Below, piece by piece: positions 15,775 through 24,607 of a DNA stretch of 64,000 nucleotides. A program made the position numbers and the translations under genes. A model generated the notes under the pieces. The model saw only the letters and a program-made list of their open reading frames with translations. It was not told where the DNA came from and ran no database searches. Each line of letters opens with the position of its first letter. The first letter of the stretch is position 1. This DNA is from Ruminiclostridium hungatei (GTDB lineage: Bacteria; Bacillota; Clostridia; Acetivibrionales; DSM-1351), in assembly GCF_002051585.1 (NCBI RefSeq), contig NZ_MZGX01000020.1:33514-97513 (forward strand). The letters run 5' to 3'.

Positions 15775-17889
15775 TTGGACTTTTTTAATACATTAGACAG
15801 GAAATATAATATTAGGTTGAATTCCGAGCAAAGGGAAGCTGTAAGACATGGAGAAGGTCCGGCGCTGATACTGGCGGGGCCGGGCTCTGGAAAGACAACG
15901 GTCATAACCGCCAGAGCTGCTTTTCTTATAAAAGAAGCAGGAATAAGGCCTCAGAATATACTTACCCTGACCTTTAACAAAGCTGCCCAGCAGGAGATGG
16001 AAAAGAGGTTTGGCAGGCTGTATGGCTCTGACATTTCTGAGAAGGTTCACTTTGCAACGCTCCACAGTTTTTGCAACAGGGTGGTCAGGGAATATGAAAG
16101 AATGAAAGGACGAAAGCTCCAAAGGATAGAAGGCAGTGAGCAGGAAACCGGCAAACACAAGCTGTTGAAAGATATTTACCTGAAAATCAACAATTCCAGA
16201 ATAAATGATGATGAACTGGAAAACCTGATAAATGAAATAGGTCTGGTGAAAAACAGCCTGATAAAGGAGTTTGAAGGACTGGGCTTCAACACAAAAAGGT
16301 TTCCGCAGGTATACCGGGCTTATGAGGACTACAAAAAAAGCAATCTGCTGATTGATTTTGACGATATGCTGACCTATGCTTTCAGTATACTGACCAAATA
16401 TCCCCGGCTGCTGGCCTATTACAGGAATAAATATACCTATATCCAGGTAGATGAAGCTCAAGATCTTTCAAAAATACAGTTTGAGCTGATAAGACTTCTG
16501 TCGGCAGAGAGCGGCAATGTATTCATAGTTGCTGACGACGACCAGTCCATATACGGCTTTCGAGGTGCCGAGCCCCAATATATTCTGGATTTTGAAAAAC
16601 AGTTCGGACAGTGCAGCATCTACAGGCTTGAACGCAATTACCGCTCCGCAGGAAATATTGTAAGGCTCAGCAGCAGCTTTATCAGGCAGAACAAGAACAG
16701 GTATGACAAAAACCATGCTGCGGTAAATGCGTCCGGTAAGGAACCTGAAACCGTCAAGACCAGGAGCCAGAGGGAACAACTGAAATTCATACTGGACAAG
16801 CTGGAGGAGGGCGGAAATAGCTCCGGGGATATCCCTTTCCATACAGCCGTTTTATACAGGAATAACCTGTCCTCCATACTGGTGGCGGATTTGCTTGAAA
16901 GAAACGGTATAGGGTTCAAAATCCGCCAGAACAAGCTGCACTTTTTCAGGCACTGGCTGGTCCAGGAAATAACCGCCTTTTTGCACTTTGCACTGAACCC
17001 TCGGGATGTTGAGGCCTTTTCAAAGATATACTACAGAATGAACCGGTATATATCAAAAGCCATGCTTGAGTGTGCGCTGTCCGGAAGCGGAAACCGGCCT
17101 GTCATAGACTGTATTATGGATGGAATAGAGTTGAAGCCCTTTCAGTTGGAAGGCTTGCAGGCAGTCAAGCTGGAATTTGCACAACTGGCAGAAAAAAGAC
17201 CCTGGAATGCGCTGGAATACATTAAAAACAACTTTAAATATTTGGAAAGTGTCAAGGAGTACTGCGGGCTTATGGGTATTTCCTGTGAATATAACTACAG
17301 GCTTTTTGAAATCTTGCAGGAAATCGCCTATAACTGTAGCAGTATTGTCGGGTTTCTGGACAGGCTGGCTGAATTGGACAGGCTGTTTGAGGGGAATAAT
17401 GCAGCAGCCTGCGCAGGGGGCGGTGCGGCTGTTACGCTCAGTACCCTGCATTCCTCAAAGGGCCTGGAATACGACTGTGTATTCATGATAGACCTTATAA
17501 ACAGTGAACTTCCGGGGGACAAGCTGTTGGAAAAGGCGGTGGAATTGAAGGACATGTCCGTGCTGGAGGAGGAGAGAAGGCTCTTCTATGTGGGAATGAC
17601 ACGGGCCAGACAGGAACTTTACCTGGTTTATCCTTCTGCTTCAAACCACGAAAATCTTCAAGCCTCCGTATTTATATCCGAGGTGTGCAGACTATTCAAT
17701 AATGAACTTGAAAAAGGCTTTTCTGAAGGAGCGGGAGTAATTCATAAGAAGTTCGGGCAGGGCAGCATCGTATCAATGGAGCCAAACAGTATGACCGCAC
17801 GGGTCAGATTCAAAGACGGCCAGGTAAGGACTCTCGACCTGAGGATATGCATTGAAAACCGTATGATTATGTTTGAAGATATACATTAA
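15775..17889 (+). CDS. UvrD/PcrA-like ATP-dependent 3'-5' DNA helicase
   Basis: The 704-residue superfamily 1 helicase has the Q-motif LNSEQREAV, Walker A LAGPGSGKTT, TLTFNKAAQQEM (motif Ia), QVDEAQDLS (motif II), DDDQSIYGFRGAEP (motif III), LERNYRS (motif IV), TLHSSKGLEYD (motif V) and VGMTRARQ (motif VI). A C-terminal HKKFGQGSIVSME tail resembles the PcrA tudor-like end. The TTG at 15775 is used because GGAAGG lies five to ten bases upstream and no better start exists. It is shorter than standard PcrA (about 740), so it is likely a paralogue working with the nuclease-helicase just upstream. Confidence 0.88.
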   Translation: MDFFNTLDRKYNIRLNSEQREAVRHGEGPALILAGPGSGKTTVITARAAFLIKEAGIRPQNILTLTFNKAAQQEMEKRFGRLYGSDISEKVHFATLHSFCNRVVREYERMKGRKLQRIEGSEQETGKHKLLKDIYLKINNSRINDDELENLINEIGLVKNSLIKEFEGLGFNTKRFPQVYRAYEDYKKSNLLIDFDDMLTYAFSILTKYPRLLAYYRNKYTYIQVDEAQDLSKIQFELIRLLSAESGNVFIVADDDQSIYGFRGAEPQYILDFEKQFGQCSIYRLERNYRSAGNIVRLSSSFIRQNKNRYDKNHAAVNASGKEPETVKTRSQREQLKFILDKLEEGGNSSGDIPFHTAVLYRNNLSSILVADLLERNGIGFKIRQNKLHFFRHWLVQEITAFLHFALNPRDVEAFSKIYYRMNRYISKAMLECALSGSGNRPVIDCIMDGIELKPFQLEGLQAVKLEFAQLAEKRPWNALEYIKNNFKYLESVKEYCGLMGISCEYNYRLFEILQEIAYNCSSIVGFLDRLAELDRLFEGNNAAACAGGGAAVTLSTLHSSKGLEYDCVFMIDLINSELPGDKLLEKAVELKDMSVLEEERRLFYVGMTRARQELYLVYPSASNHENLQASVFISEVCRLFNNELEKGFSEGAGVIHKKFGQGSIVSMEPNSMTARVRFKDGQVRTLDLRICIENRMIMFEDIH

Positions 17890-18006
17890 CCTCGGAATTA
17901 ATTTGAACAAAGTTACTGATAATAGATATTAAATAGAGAAATATAAGCTTGTGTGGCAGCAATTCTTTTGTTATTATAAATTAATTGACATGGAGGAAAA
18001 TAACAA

Positions 18007-18585
18007 ATGATTGAAAAGTACTACCCTGACTTTTATTATGACAGTATCAGGCACATAGACCTGGATATGCTGAAGAACAAAGGCATAAAAGGTTTGCTTC
18101 TGGACATAGATAATACTCTGGTACCCATGCACAGCAAGGATGCCGATGAAAATGCCTCAGGCTGGATTTCAGAGCTTAAGTCCAGAGGTTTTAAAGTGTG
18201 CATATTGTCAAATGCCACTGAAAAAAGAGTGGTCAGATTTAACAAGGACATAGCGGTTACCGCCATCCACAGGGCGTATAAGCCTTCAGGCAAAGCATTT
18301 CTGAAGGCTGCGGAGACACTTGGACTTGAGCCTGAAAATATAGCAGTTGTGGGAGACCAGATATTTACCGATATACACGGCGGAAACAAGGCAAATATGC
18401 TCACAATTCTTGTAAAACCTATAGATAAAAAGGAAATTCTGTTTGTAAGGTTGAAAAGATGGCCGGAAAAACTAATACTTTCCGGTTTTATGAAAAAGCT
18501 GGAACATCAGCTTAAGAGAAGGGAACTCTGGAAACGAAACAGACTGGCAATGGAAAAAGCCAGGTACACCGGATATAAAAAGTAA
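18007..18585 (+). CDS. YqeG family HAD-IIIA phosphatase
   Basis: The 192-residue protein has the HAD nucleophile motif LLLDIDNTLVP, the Thr/Ser motif ILSNATE, and the distal GDQIFTDIHGGN. YqeG-family phosphatases lie next to ribosome-maturation and aroE genes in many Firmicutes, as here, where aroE follows after 25 bases. The family in Bacillus is placed with phosphatidylglycerophosphate-type phosphatases by fold, but its substrate in Clostridia is not certain. GGAGGAAA lies before the ATG. The C-terminal 20 residues are strongly basic. Confidence 0.85.
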   Translation: MIEKYYPDFYYDSIRHIDLDMLKNKGIKGLLLDIDNTLVPMHSKDADENASGWISELKSRGFKVCILSNATEKRVVRFNKDIAVTAIHRAYKPSGKAFLKAAETLGLEPENIAVVGDQIFTDIHGGNKANMLTILVKPIDKKEILFVRLKRWPEKLILSGFMKKLEHQLKRRELWKRNRLAMEKARYTGYKK

Positions 18586-18610
18586 TTGCATTTATTAAGG
18601 AGGAGCCAAC

Positions 18611-19504
18611 ATGAGGCTAAATGAAACTGTCAACGGCAAAACCGCATTATTCGGACTGATTGGCTGTCCGGTGGAGCATACGAAATCTCCTTATATCCAT
18701 AACACACTATTTGATGAATTTAATATAAATGCTATATATGTGCCTGTCCACGTGGGGCAGGGTGACCTTCAAAAAGCAGTGGAAGGCATGAGGGCGCAGA
18801 ATTTTTCAGGCTTTAACATTACTGTTCCCTATAAAAAGGAAATCATAAAATACCTGGATGATGTTTCAAATGATGCTCTGCTCATGGGAGCGGTGAATAC
18901 CGTTAAAAACATCGACGGCAGGCTGAAGGGGTATAATACTGATGCGGAAGGTTTTTCAAGGGACTTTAAAGACTCTTTTGAAACGGGTTTTGAAGGCAAA
19001 AGGATAGTGCTGCTGGGAGCCGGAGGAACCGCAAGGGCGCTGGCCATAAAACTTGCCGCCGAGGGAGCGGAGAAATTGACAATTGTAAACAGGACCCTTG
19101 AAAACGCAAAGAATATCGTTGAACTGGTAAGAAACAATTACGGAAATGTCATAGACGGTATTACTCCGGATGCTCCCGGGTTCGCAAGGAGCTTTGAGGA
19201 AAGCCACATAATCATCAATACCACTCCTGCAGGAATGAGTACATATGAGACAAAAACACCCTTTGACCGCAATTTTACCTTTCAAAATCAGCAATTGGTT
19301 TATGATGTAATCTATACACCTGTGAAGACCCGCTTCCTGGAACAGGCGGAGGAATGCGGCTGCAAAATCAGAAATGGCTTTGGGATGCTGATAAACCAGG
19401 GTATTTCAGCTTTTGAAATATGGACGGGAAAGGCCGTGGCCAGAAGTCAGGCCACAAAAATTTTAAATCTTATAGTCGAAATAGAGGATTTAGAAAAAAA
19501 ATAA
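18611..19504 (+). CDS. aroE: Shikimate dehydrogenase
   Basis: The 297-residue enzyme reduces 3-dehydroshikimate to shikimate with NADPH in aromatic amino acid synthesis. The substrate-binding N-terminal domain shows KSPYIHN and NITVPYK (catalytic Lys), NTDAEGF carries the catalytic Asp, and the Rossmann domain has GAGGTARA followed by the NADP-type NRT motif. The C-terminal GMLINQGISAFEIWTG is the usual closing helix. Length is typical. AAGGAGGAG precedes the ATG. It follows yqeG in an apparent two-gene unit. Confidence 0.95.
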   Translation: MRLNETVNGKTALFGLIGCPVEHTKSPYIHNTLFDEFNINAIYVPVHVGQGDLQKAVEGMRAQNFSGFNITVPYKKEIIKYLDDVSNDALLMGAVNTVKNIDGRLKGYNTDAEGFSRDFKDSFETGFEGKRIVLLGAGGTARALAIKLAAEGAEKLTIVNRTLENAKNIVELVRNNYGNVIDGITPDAPGFARSFEESHIIINTTPAGMSTYETKTPFDRNFTFQNQQLVYDVIYTPVKTRFLEQAEECGCKIRNGFGMLINQGISAFEIWTGKAVARSQATKILNLIVEIEDLEKK

Positions 19505-19587
19505 CGAATACAAATATTGGATAATTTATGCAGCGGGGTAATTCACAGAGTTAAGATTCAAGTAGAGTTTCCAAAGGAGGGCCAGAA

Positions 19588-19854
19588 ATGGTTACTTTAA
19601 AAAATTACATGGAAGAAGTGGTCCTGAATCTTTTAAGAGGTGTTCTTGAAGATATGGACATGTGCAAGTGTGAACTTTGCGTAATGGATGTAGCTGCTCT
19701 TGCTTTAAATGACTTGCCGCCCAAATACATAGTAACTGAAAAAGGTGAGCTGTACTCAAAGGTCAATTCTCTCAGAAACCAGTTTGAGGTTGATGTCATA
19801 GCATCTATAACAAAAGCAGCCGTTGCCGTCAAAAAATCACCGAGACATAATTAA
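19588..19854 (+). CDS. ComFB-family (late competence) protein
   Basis: The 88-residue product matches the ComFB family: KNYMEEVV at the start, the cysteine pattern CKCELC, and ALALNDLPPKYIVTEKGELY. In Bacillus, ComFB lies in the comF operon; cyanobacterial relatives bind c-di-nucleotides, and the clustered cysteines may hold a metal. Here the gene is alone, 83 bases after aroE, with AAAGGAGGG before the ATG. A role in competence is inferred from family name only. It converges with the LCP gene three bases away. Confidence 0.85.
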   Translation: MVTLKNYMEEVVLNLLRGVLEDMDMCKCELCVMDVAALALNDLPPKYIVTEKGELYSKVNSLRNQFEVDVIASITKAAVAVKKSPRHN

Positions 19855-19857
19855 TAG

Positions 19858-20994
19858 CTAAGGCTTGTCTTTTCCCGTACCTTTGGAATCCGTCTCTGCA
19901 TTAGATGGATTTTTTACTGTTGCCGGGTTTTTGCTGTTGGTGGCAGGACTGCTGTCTTCGTCCTGCTCACTGGGTACGTATAAATCCGTAGGTGTAGCTA
20001 TACCTCCAACGGATTTGAAATACGCAGAAACTATTTCTTCAGAGGGCAGTGATTCTTTTGTGTCAATATTAATCATTTTGCCGTTATAGATATAGAACCA
20101 GCCGCCATTAATAATCCTGTCCTCTCCGTCCAGTCTGAAGGAATTGAAGCTGCTGCCCGAAATATTTATAACGCCTGAGGCAAGTTTCAGGGCATCGCTT
20201 AAGGTCAGGTTGGTAATAATGTTTTCAAATGCATAGTTTATTACCGAATTGAACTTGGGGAGATACTGGATATTAAGTTTCTGGCTTATAAATGCCTTGA
20301 TAAACTTAACCTGCATTTCTGTTCTCTTTATATCGCTGCCATCGTAAAATTGTCTCAATTCCTTAAGTTCACTCTTGGTATACAATCTTTCATTGGGTTT
20401 CCTGAATCTGAGCAACTGCTCAACCTTGTCTCCGTCCAGGAGCTGATAACCCTTTTTCAGGTCTATGTTCAAATCCTGAGACGGGTCTCTGTACCTTAAA
20501 TCGGCAGGGACATCAAAATTGACTCCCCCAAGCATATCAGTGATTTTCTTAATGGAAGAAATATTTATGTGGACATAATAGTTTATGTTTATACCCGTAA
20601 GGTTGCTGACCTTTTCCGCAGCATACACCGCACCCTCATGCTTGCGGCCGCCTGCTGCATAGGCGGCATTTATCTTGGGCAGTATATTGTTTATCAATTT
20701 TACGTTTGTATCTCTTGGTATGGTGACGATACTTATCTGCTTTGAATCCGGGTTGTAATTTGCAACCATCATTGAGTCGGTATTGCCGCTGGACCTGTCG
20801 CCTACAAGTATGAGAAAATTCATGGGATCATTCTTTTTCGTGCCGGTAAGACCGTTGAGGATTTGTGGTATGGGAGCGCTGGAGCCCGGTTCGGGAGCTA
20901 CATTATTTATGTAAAACATAAAAACCGTTCCAAGTACAAAAAGAAACATCCCCAAAATTATGGTAGTTATATAAGTAAACTTTCTTGTGTTCAT
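19858..20994 (-). CDS. LCP (LytR-CpsA-Psr) family glycopolymer transferase
   Basis: The 378-residue protein has an N-terminal membrane anchor (about 8-31), then the LCP domain with NFLILVGDRS, IPRDTNVK and INAAYAAGG, including the Arg/Asp residues that bind pyrophosphate in the family, and RFRKPNERLYTK. LCP enzymes attach wall teichoic acids or other glycopolymers to peptidoglycan outside the membrane. After the domain (about residue 330 on) there is a Ser/Thr/Asn/Lys-rich tail of low complexity ending GTGKDKP, likely disordered. It converges with the ComFB gene; the first MITE copy lies about 150 bases upstream of its start. Confidence 0.88.
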   Translation of the reverse strand: MNTRKFTYITTIILGMFLFVLGTVFMFYINNVAPEPGSSAPIPQILNGLTGTKKNDPMNFLILVGDRSSGNTDSMMVANYNPDSKQISIVTIPRDTNVKLINNILPKINAAYAAGGRKHEGAVYAAEKVSNLTGININYYVHINISSIKKITDMLGGVNFDVPADLRYRDPSQDLNIDLKKGYQLLDGDKVEQLLRFRKPNERLYTKSELKELRQFYDGSDIKRTEMQVKFIKAFISQKLNIQYLPKFNSVINYAFENIITNLTLSDALKLASGVINISGSSFNSFRLDGEDRIINGGWFYIYNGKMINIDTKESLPSEEIVSAYFKSVGGIATPTDLYVPSEQDEDSSPATNSKNPATVKNPSNAETDSKGTGKDKP

Positions 20995-21146
20995 TAAATG
21001 ACCTCATTTGTAGTTTTGTATTTTATCATCATAGAATTATATCACAAAATGTTGTATATACCATATATAATCTCCAATCTTTTTTAACTTAAATCAATTT
21101 GAGTCACTATGTTTTCCAAGACCCTGTATCCGGGCATAAGCTACTG

Positions 21147-21421
21147 TACCCTCTATTGACAATGTATAACACGCCTCACACCGGCTATTTTGCCACTTTT
21201 CTTTGTTGTCGTCCTTGCCTTGCATCAGCAAGGCTGCGTCCATCCGCCTCGAAAACTGCCAAAATATCTCGGTGTGAGGTCGGAGATCTTTGAGAGAGAG
21301 AATTTGGCTTGCGGCAAGGCGAAGTCGCGAAGGAAGGTTTTGTGCCTTACAAACGGCTTCAACGTAGCCCAAGGGTAAATTCGCCGCTCAAAAACGTAGT
21401 ATACATTGTTAATAGAGGGTA
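21147..21421. mobile_element. MITE copy A, 271 bp, TA target duplication
   Basis: Inverted ends of 20 bases: left CCCTCTATTGACAATGTATA from 21149, right the complement ending GAGGG at 21419, with one mismatch, flanked by TA at 21147-21148 and 21420-21421. The left half contains a long hairpin (CCTCACACCG with CGGTGTGAGG) with a nested CCTTGC/GCAAGG stem. It encodes no transposase. The same element occurs at 29409-29684; the left 140 or so bases look identical and the right half differs at about a dozen positions. TA duplication suggests movement by an IS630/Tc1-mariner-type transposase encoded elsewhere (inference). Confidence 0.88.
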
Positions 21422-21487
21422 ACATATTATGTTTACACAACATAATATATCATAGAGCGTTTATAGCTTTCTAAGGGGGGAAGGCAC

Positions 21488-21859
21488 TTGGACTATATGG
21501 ATATTGACAGGCTGAAAAACCTGTTTTCAGATATGCTGAGAAATCAGAGCACTCTGAGAAGTATGGATCTCGGAATAGAGGGAAAGCTCATAGCAATAGG
21601 TTACAAACCCTATTGGACAAATCGCCAGGATTCAAAGATAGAAACACTTGAATTGAATTTTATAGATAAAAGGGGGGTAATGGTTCCCATTATCTTAAAG
21701 AATGTGGTAGATTACGAGCTGTATCCCAAAGAGGGTAAAAAAAGTAAGAAGTACAGGGCGAATATGATTGAAATTATTCTCTTGTCACCTTACATGCTGT
21801 CAAGAAATTCAAAGGATGTTTACGACAAAATCAAACTTGAAATTATCTATGACGATTAG
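21488..21859 (+). CDS. Conserved-looking hypothetical protein
   Basis: The 123-residue product starts at TTG 21488 after a GGGGGGAAGG site, or three codons later at ATG 21497. It is a mixed charged/hydrophobic cytosolic protein with IEGKLIAIGYKPYW, LNFIDKRGVMVPIILKNVVDYELYP and a C-terminal IIYDD; a single alpha/beta domain is likely. I recognise no family. A strong terminator follows, so it is its own transcription unit, located just after MITE copy A, whose insertion may affect its promoter. Confidence 0.6.
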   Translation: MDYMDIDRLKNLFSDMLRNQSTLRSMDLGIEGKLIAIGYKPYWTNRQDSKIETLELNFIDKRGVMVPIILKNVVDYELYPKEGKKSKKYRANMIEIILLSPYMLSRNSKDVYDKIKLEIIYDD

Positions 21860-21886
21860 TTGAAATAGCTGTACACCTCATATCTG

Positions 21887-21933
21887 AAGTCAATTACCGT
21901 CGGCTTTCCATGCTGATGGTAATTGACTTTTTT
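21887..21933 (+). terminator. Rho-independent terminator
   Basis: AAGTCAATTACC (21887-21898) pairs perfectly over 12 bp with GGTAATTGACTT (21918-21929), followed by a run of six T. Confidence 0.88.
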
Positions 21934-22042
21934 AAAATTTTGAAAACTTTTTTACAGAGCCGGAAATTTTCCTGTTGAACCTGTATGTTAAAATCCATTA
22001 TAATAATAATTATGGTTTAGCACTATAATTTGTTAAAATTTC

Positions 22043-22076
22043 TCTAAAATTTTCGGTAATTATGGAGAATTTTAGA
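22043..22076. promoter_or_regulatory. Inverted repeat upstream of iorA, possible operator
   Basis: TCTAAAATT (22043-22051) and AATTTTAGA (22068-22076) form a perfect 9-bp inverted repeat about 50 bases before the iorA start. A TATAAT hexamer at 22024-22029 lies just upstream. A regulator site or leader hairpin is possible; neither is proven. Confidence 0.35.
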
Positions 22077-22126
22077 TTATTTTATTTTGAATTAAGCGTG
22101 GAGAACCCACGCGGATGGAGGTTAAG

Positions 22127-23866
22127 ATGAAGAAGCTCATGCTTGGCAATGAAGCTGTAGCAAGAGGGGCATATGAGGCTGGCTGTGCGGTTGCAGCGGC
22201 TTATCCCGGTACACCCAGTACTGAAATTACTGAGTACATAGCAAAATATGACGAAATATATTCCGAATGGTCACCAAACGAGAAGGTTGCTCTGGAGGTA
22301 GCCATAGGTGCATCAATCGGAGGTGCAAGGGCTATATGCTCAATGAAGCACGTGGGTTTGAATGTTGCTGCAGATCCACTGTTTACTGTTTCCTATTCGG
22401 GTGTAAACGGCGGACTTGTTGTTATGGTGGCTGATGATCCCGGTATGCACAGTTCTCAGAACGAACAGGACAGCAGATTCTATGCAAGGTCCTCAAAGGT
22501 TCCCATGCTGGAGCCGTCCGACAGCCAGGAATGCAAGGATTTTGTCAAGTATGCCTTTGAAATCAGTGAGCAATTTGATTGCCCGGTAATTGTCAGGCTT
22601 ACCACCAGGGTATCCCATTCTCAAAGTGCCGTTGAGACAGGAGAAAAAGAGGATATCAAGCTCAAGGCTTACGTAAAGGACGCTGATAAGTATGTTATGA
22701 TGCCTGCCATGGCCAGAAAAAGACATGTTGAAGTAGAAAAGAGAATGGCGGCTCTGAGAGATTTCTCAAATACCAGCGGTTTAAATAGAATTGAGATGGG
22801 AAGTGAAGACATTGGAATAATAACCAGCGGCATTTCCTATCAGTATGTAAAAGAAGCTGTTCCCGGCGCTTCGGTGCTGAAAATAGGCATGGTGCATCCA
22901 ATTCCCGAGAAAATGATTTCGGAATTTGCATTCAAGGTTAAAACCCTCTATGTTGTTGAGGAATTGGAACCTTTCTTTGAAAACCAGATTTTAAAAATGG
23001 GTATAAAGGTCATAGGAAAGCAAAAGCTGCCTGTAATGGGAGAACTCAGCGCCCAGTTGATTTCTGAAAAGCTGTTCGACATAAAGGGCGAGGCTGTGCA
23101 GCCTGCCGCCGGACAACCGATTCCCGTAAGACCGCCGGTTATGTGCCCGGGCTGTCCTCACAGGGGTATGTTTTATGTGCTTAAGAAGCTCAAGCTGAAC
23201 GTCAGCGGAGACATAGGCTGCTATACCTTAGGAGCACTTCCTCCCAATGAATGTATGGATACCTGCATCTGCATGGGAGCCAGCATAGGTGTTGCTCATG
23301 GATTGGAAATGGCGCGGGGAAGGGATTTCAGAAAGAAGACTGTAGCCGTCATAGGAGATTCCACCTTTATTCACTCAGGTATTACAGGCTTGATAGATGT
23401 TGTATATAATAAAGGAAATTCCACGGTTCTGATTCTGGACAATTCCATAACAGGTATGACAGGCCATCAGCATAATCCTACCACAGGCTTTACAATAAAG
23501 GGTGAACCTACCAAACAGGTGGATTTGGAATTGCTGTGCAAGGCTGTTGGAGTTGAAAGGGTCACAATCGTTGATCCCTTTGATGTGAAAGAGTTTGAAA
23601 AGGTGGTGAGGGCAGAAATTGATGCGGACGAGCCATCGGTTATCATATCCCAGAGACCATGTGCACTGTTAAAAAATGTCAGGTTCGAAGGCACACAGAA
23701 AATATCCCGTGAAAAGTGCAAGACCTGCAGAGTCTGTATGAAAATCGGATGTCCTGCCATTGTTGACAAAGGAGATCATCTGGAAATAAATCCTGCTCTG
23801 TGTGTTGGCTGTAAGCTTTGTACAAAAATTTGCAGCTTTGGTGCAATAGAAAGGGCAGGTGAATAA
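22127..23866 (+). CDS. iorA: Indolepyruvate ferredoxin oxidoreductase, alpha subunit
   Basis: The 579-residue protein oxidatively decarboxylates aryl pyruvates to aryl-acetyl-CoA with reduction of ferredoxin. It has the pyruvate-binding N-terminal domain (GNEAVARGAYEAG, PGTPSTEI), a thiamine-pyrophosphate domain (GDIGCYTLG, GDSTFIHSG, NSITGMTGHQ), and a C-terminal ferredoxin module with CKTCRVCMKIGCP and CVGCKLCTKIC for two 4Fe-4S clusters. ATG 22127 is chosen because GGAGG lies five bases upstream; the ATG at 22115 precedes that site. iorB follows after two bases, and paaK and an ACT protein complete the operon. Confidence 0.95.
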   Translation: MKKLMLGNEAVARGAYEAGCAVAAAYPGTPSTEITEYIAKYDEIYSEWSPNEKVALEVAIGASIGGARAICSMKHVGLNVAADPLFTVSYSGVNGGLVVMVADDPGMHSSQNEQDSRFYARSSKVPMLEPSDSQECKDFVKYAFEISEQFDCPVIVRLTTRVSHSQSAVETGEKEDIKLKAYVKDADKYVMMPAMARKRHVEVEKRMAALRDFSNTSGLNRIEMGSEDIGIITSGISYQYVKEAVPGASVLKIGMVHPIPEKMISEFAFKVKTLYVVEELEPFFENQILKMGIKVIGKQKLPVMGELSAQLISEKLFDIKGEAVQPAAGQPIPVRPPVMCPGCPHRGMFYVLKKLKLNVSGDIGCYTLGALPPNECMDTCICMGASIGVAHGLEMARGRDFRKKTVAVIGDSTFIHSGITGLIDVVYNKGNSTVLILDNSITGMTGHQHNPTTGFTIKGEPTKQVDLELLCKAVGVERVTIVDPFDVKEFEKVVRAEIDADEPSVIISQRPCALLKNVRFEGTQKISREKCKTCRVCMKIGCPAIVDKGDHLEINPALCVGCKLCTKICSFGAIERAGE

Positions 23867-23868
23867 TT

Positions 23869-24444
23869 ATGGATAAATTAAATCTTTTGATAGTGGGAGT
23901 GGGGGGACAAGGTACTTTGTTAGCCAGCAGAATCCTTGGCACGGTTGCATTGAAATTGGATTTTGACGTAAAGGTATCCGAGGTTCACGGTATGTCCCAG
24001 AGAGGCGGCAGTGTTGTTACCTATGTAAAATTCGGAAAGAAGGTTTATTCTCCTTTGATAGAAAAGGGTGAGGCAGACCTGGTAATTGCCTTTGAAGAGC
24101 TGGAGGCTTTAAGATGGACCGGTTACCTCAAGCAGGGCGGTAAAATGATTGTAAATGAACAGGAGATTAACCCCATGCCCGTAATAATCGGCAAGGCAAA
24201 ATATCCGGAAAATATATTGGATACCTTAAAAGCCGGTTTAAGCATATATTCACTGGATGCACTTGAAATTGCCCGCCGCTGCGGTACGCAGAAAGCGGTA
24301 AATATTGTACTTCTAGGTGTAATGGCACGTCTTACCGGGATTGACAGGGAGATATTTGTGGATGCAATACACGAGGTTGTTCCGGCAAAGGTTCTGGAAG
24401 TAAACCTTAAGGCTTTTGAAGAAGGATATAACTATCATAAATAG
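23869..24444 (+). CDS. iorB: Indolepyruvate ferredoxin oxidoreductase, beta subunit
   Basis: The 191-residue gamma-type subunit has the family start LLIVGVGGQGTLLASRILG, HGMSQRGGSV and ALRWTGYLKQGG. It pairs with IorA to form the enzyme. Start two bases after the iorA stop, with AGGTGA upstream, implies co-translation. It is followed by a 163-base gap with stable hairpins before paaK. Confidence 0.93.
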   Translation: MDKLNLLIVGVGGQGTLLASRILGTVALKLDFDVKVSEVHGMSQRGGSVVTYVKFGKKVYSPLIEKGEADLVIAFEELEALRWTGYLKQGGKMIVNEQEINPMPVIIGKAKYPENILDTLKAGLSIYSLDALEIARRCGTQKAVNIVLLGVMARLTGIDREIFVDAIHEVVPAKVLEVNLKAFEEGYNYHK

Positions 24445-24512
24445 AAATATAAATTTTTAAGATTTTTAGCCGATTGCTTTTGTGTGGGGCGGCGCTGCTG
24501 TAAACCCTGAAA

Positions 24513-24571
24513 GCCATTCCGGGTGGGATGTTTGGCGAAATATACAAAAGGGTGGTTTTATGAACCCCCTT
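24513..24571 (+). other. Hairpins in the iorB-paaK gap
   Basis: The 163-base gap holds two stem-loops: GCCATTCC with GGGATG..TGGC (24513-24536) and AAGGGTGGTT with AACCCCCTT (24548-24571). No T-run follows either. They could be processing signals, an attenuator or part of a structured leader for paaK. They do not match a riboswitch class I know; the GGGTGG resembles a T-box fragment but the ACCGCG is missing. Confidence 0.35.
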
Positions 24572-24607
24572 GGAAAACTAAATATCTGAAACTTGGAGGG
24601 AAGTATT

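Noticed and set aside
21190..21378. Short frame inside the MITE (MPLFFVVVLAL...), also open in the second copy
   Set aside because: It is shared only because the two copies are nearly identical; it has no ribosome binding site and runs through hairpin arms. It is not a transposase fragment I can recognise.
24548..24571. T-box leader before paaK
   Set aside because: Only GGGTGG is present; the ACCGCG of the antiterminator and the Stem I features are not seen.
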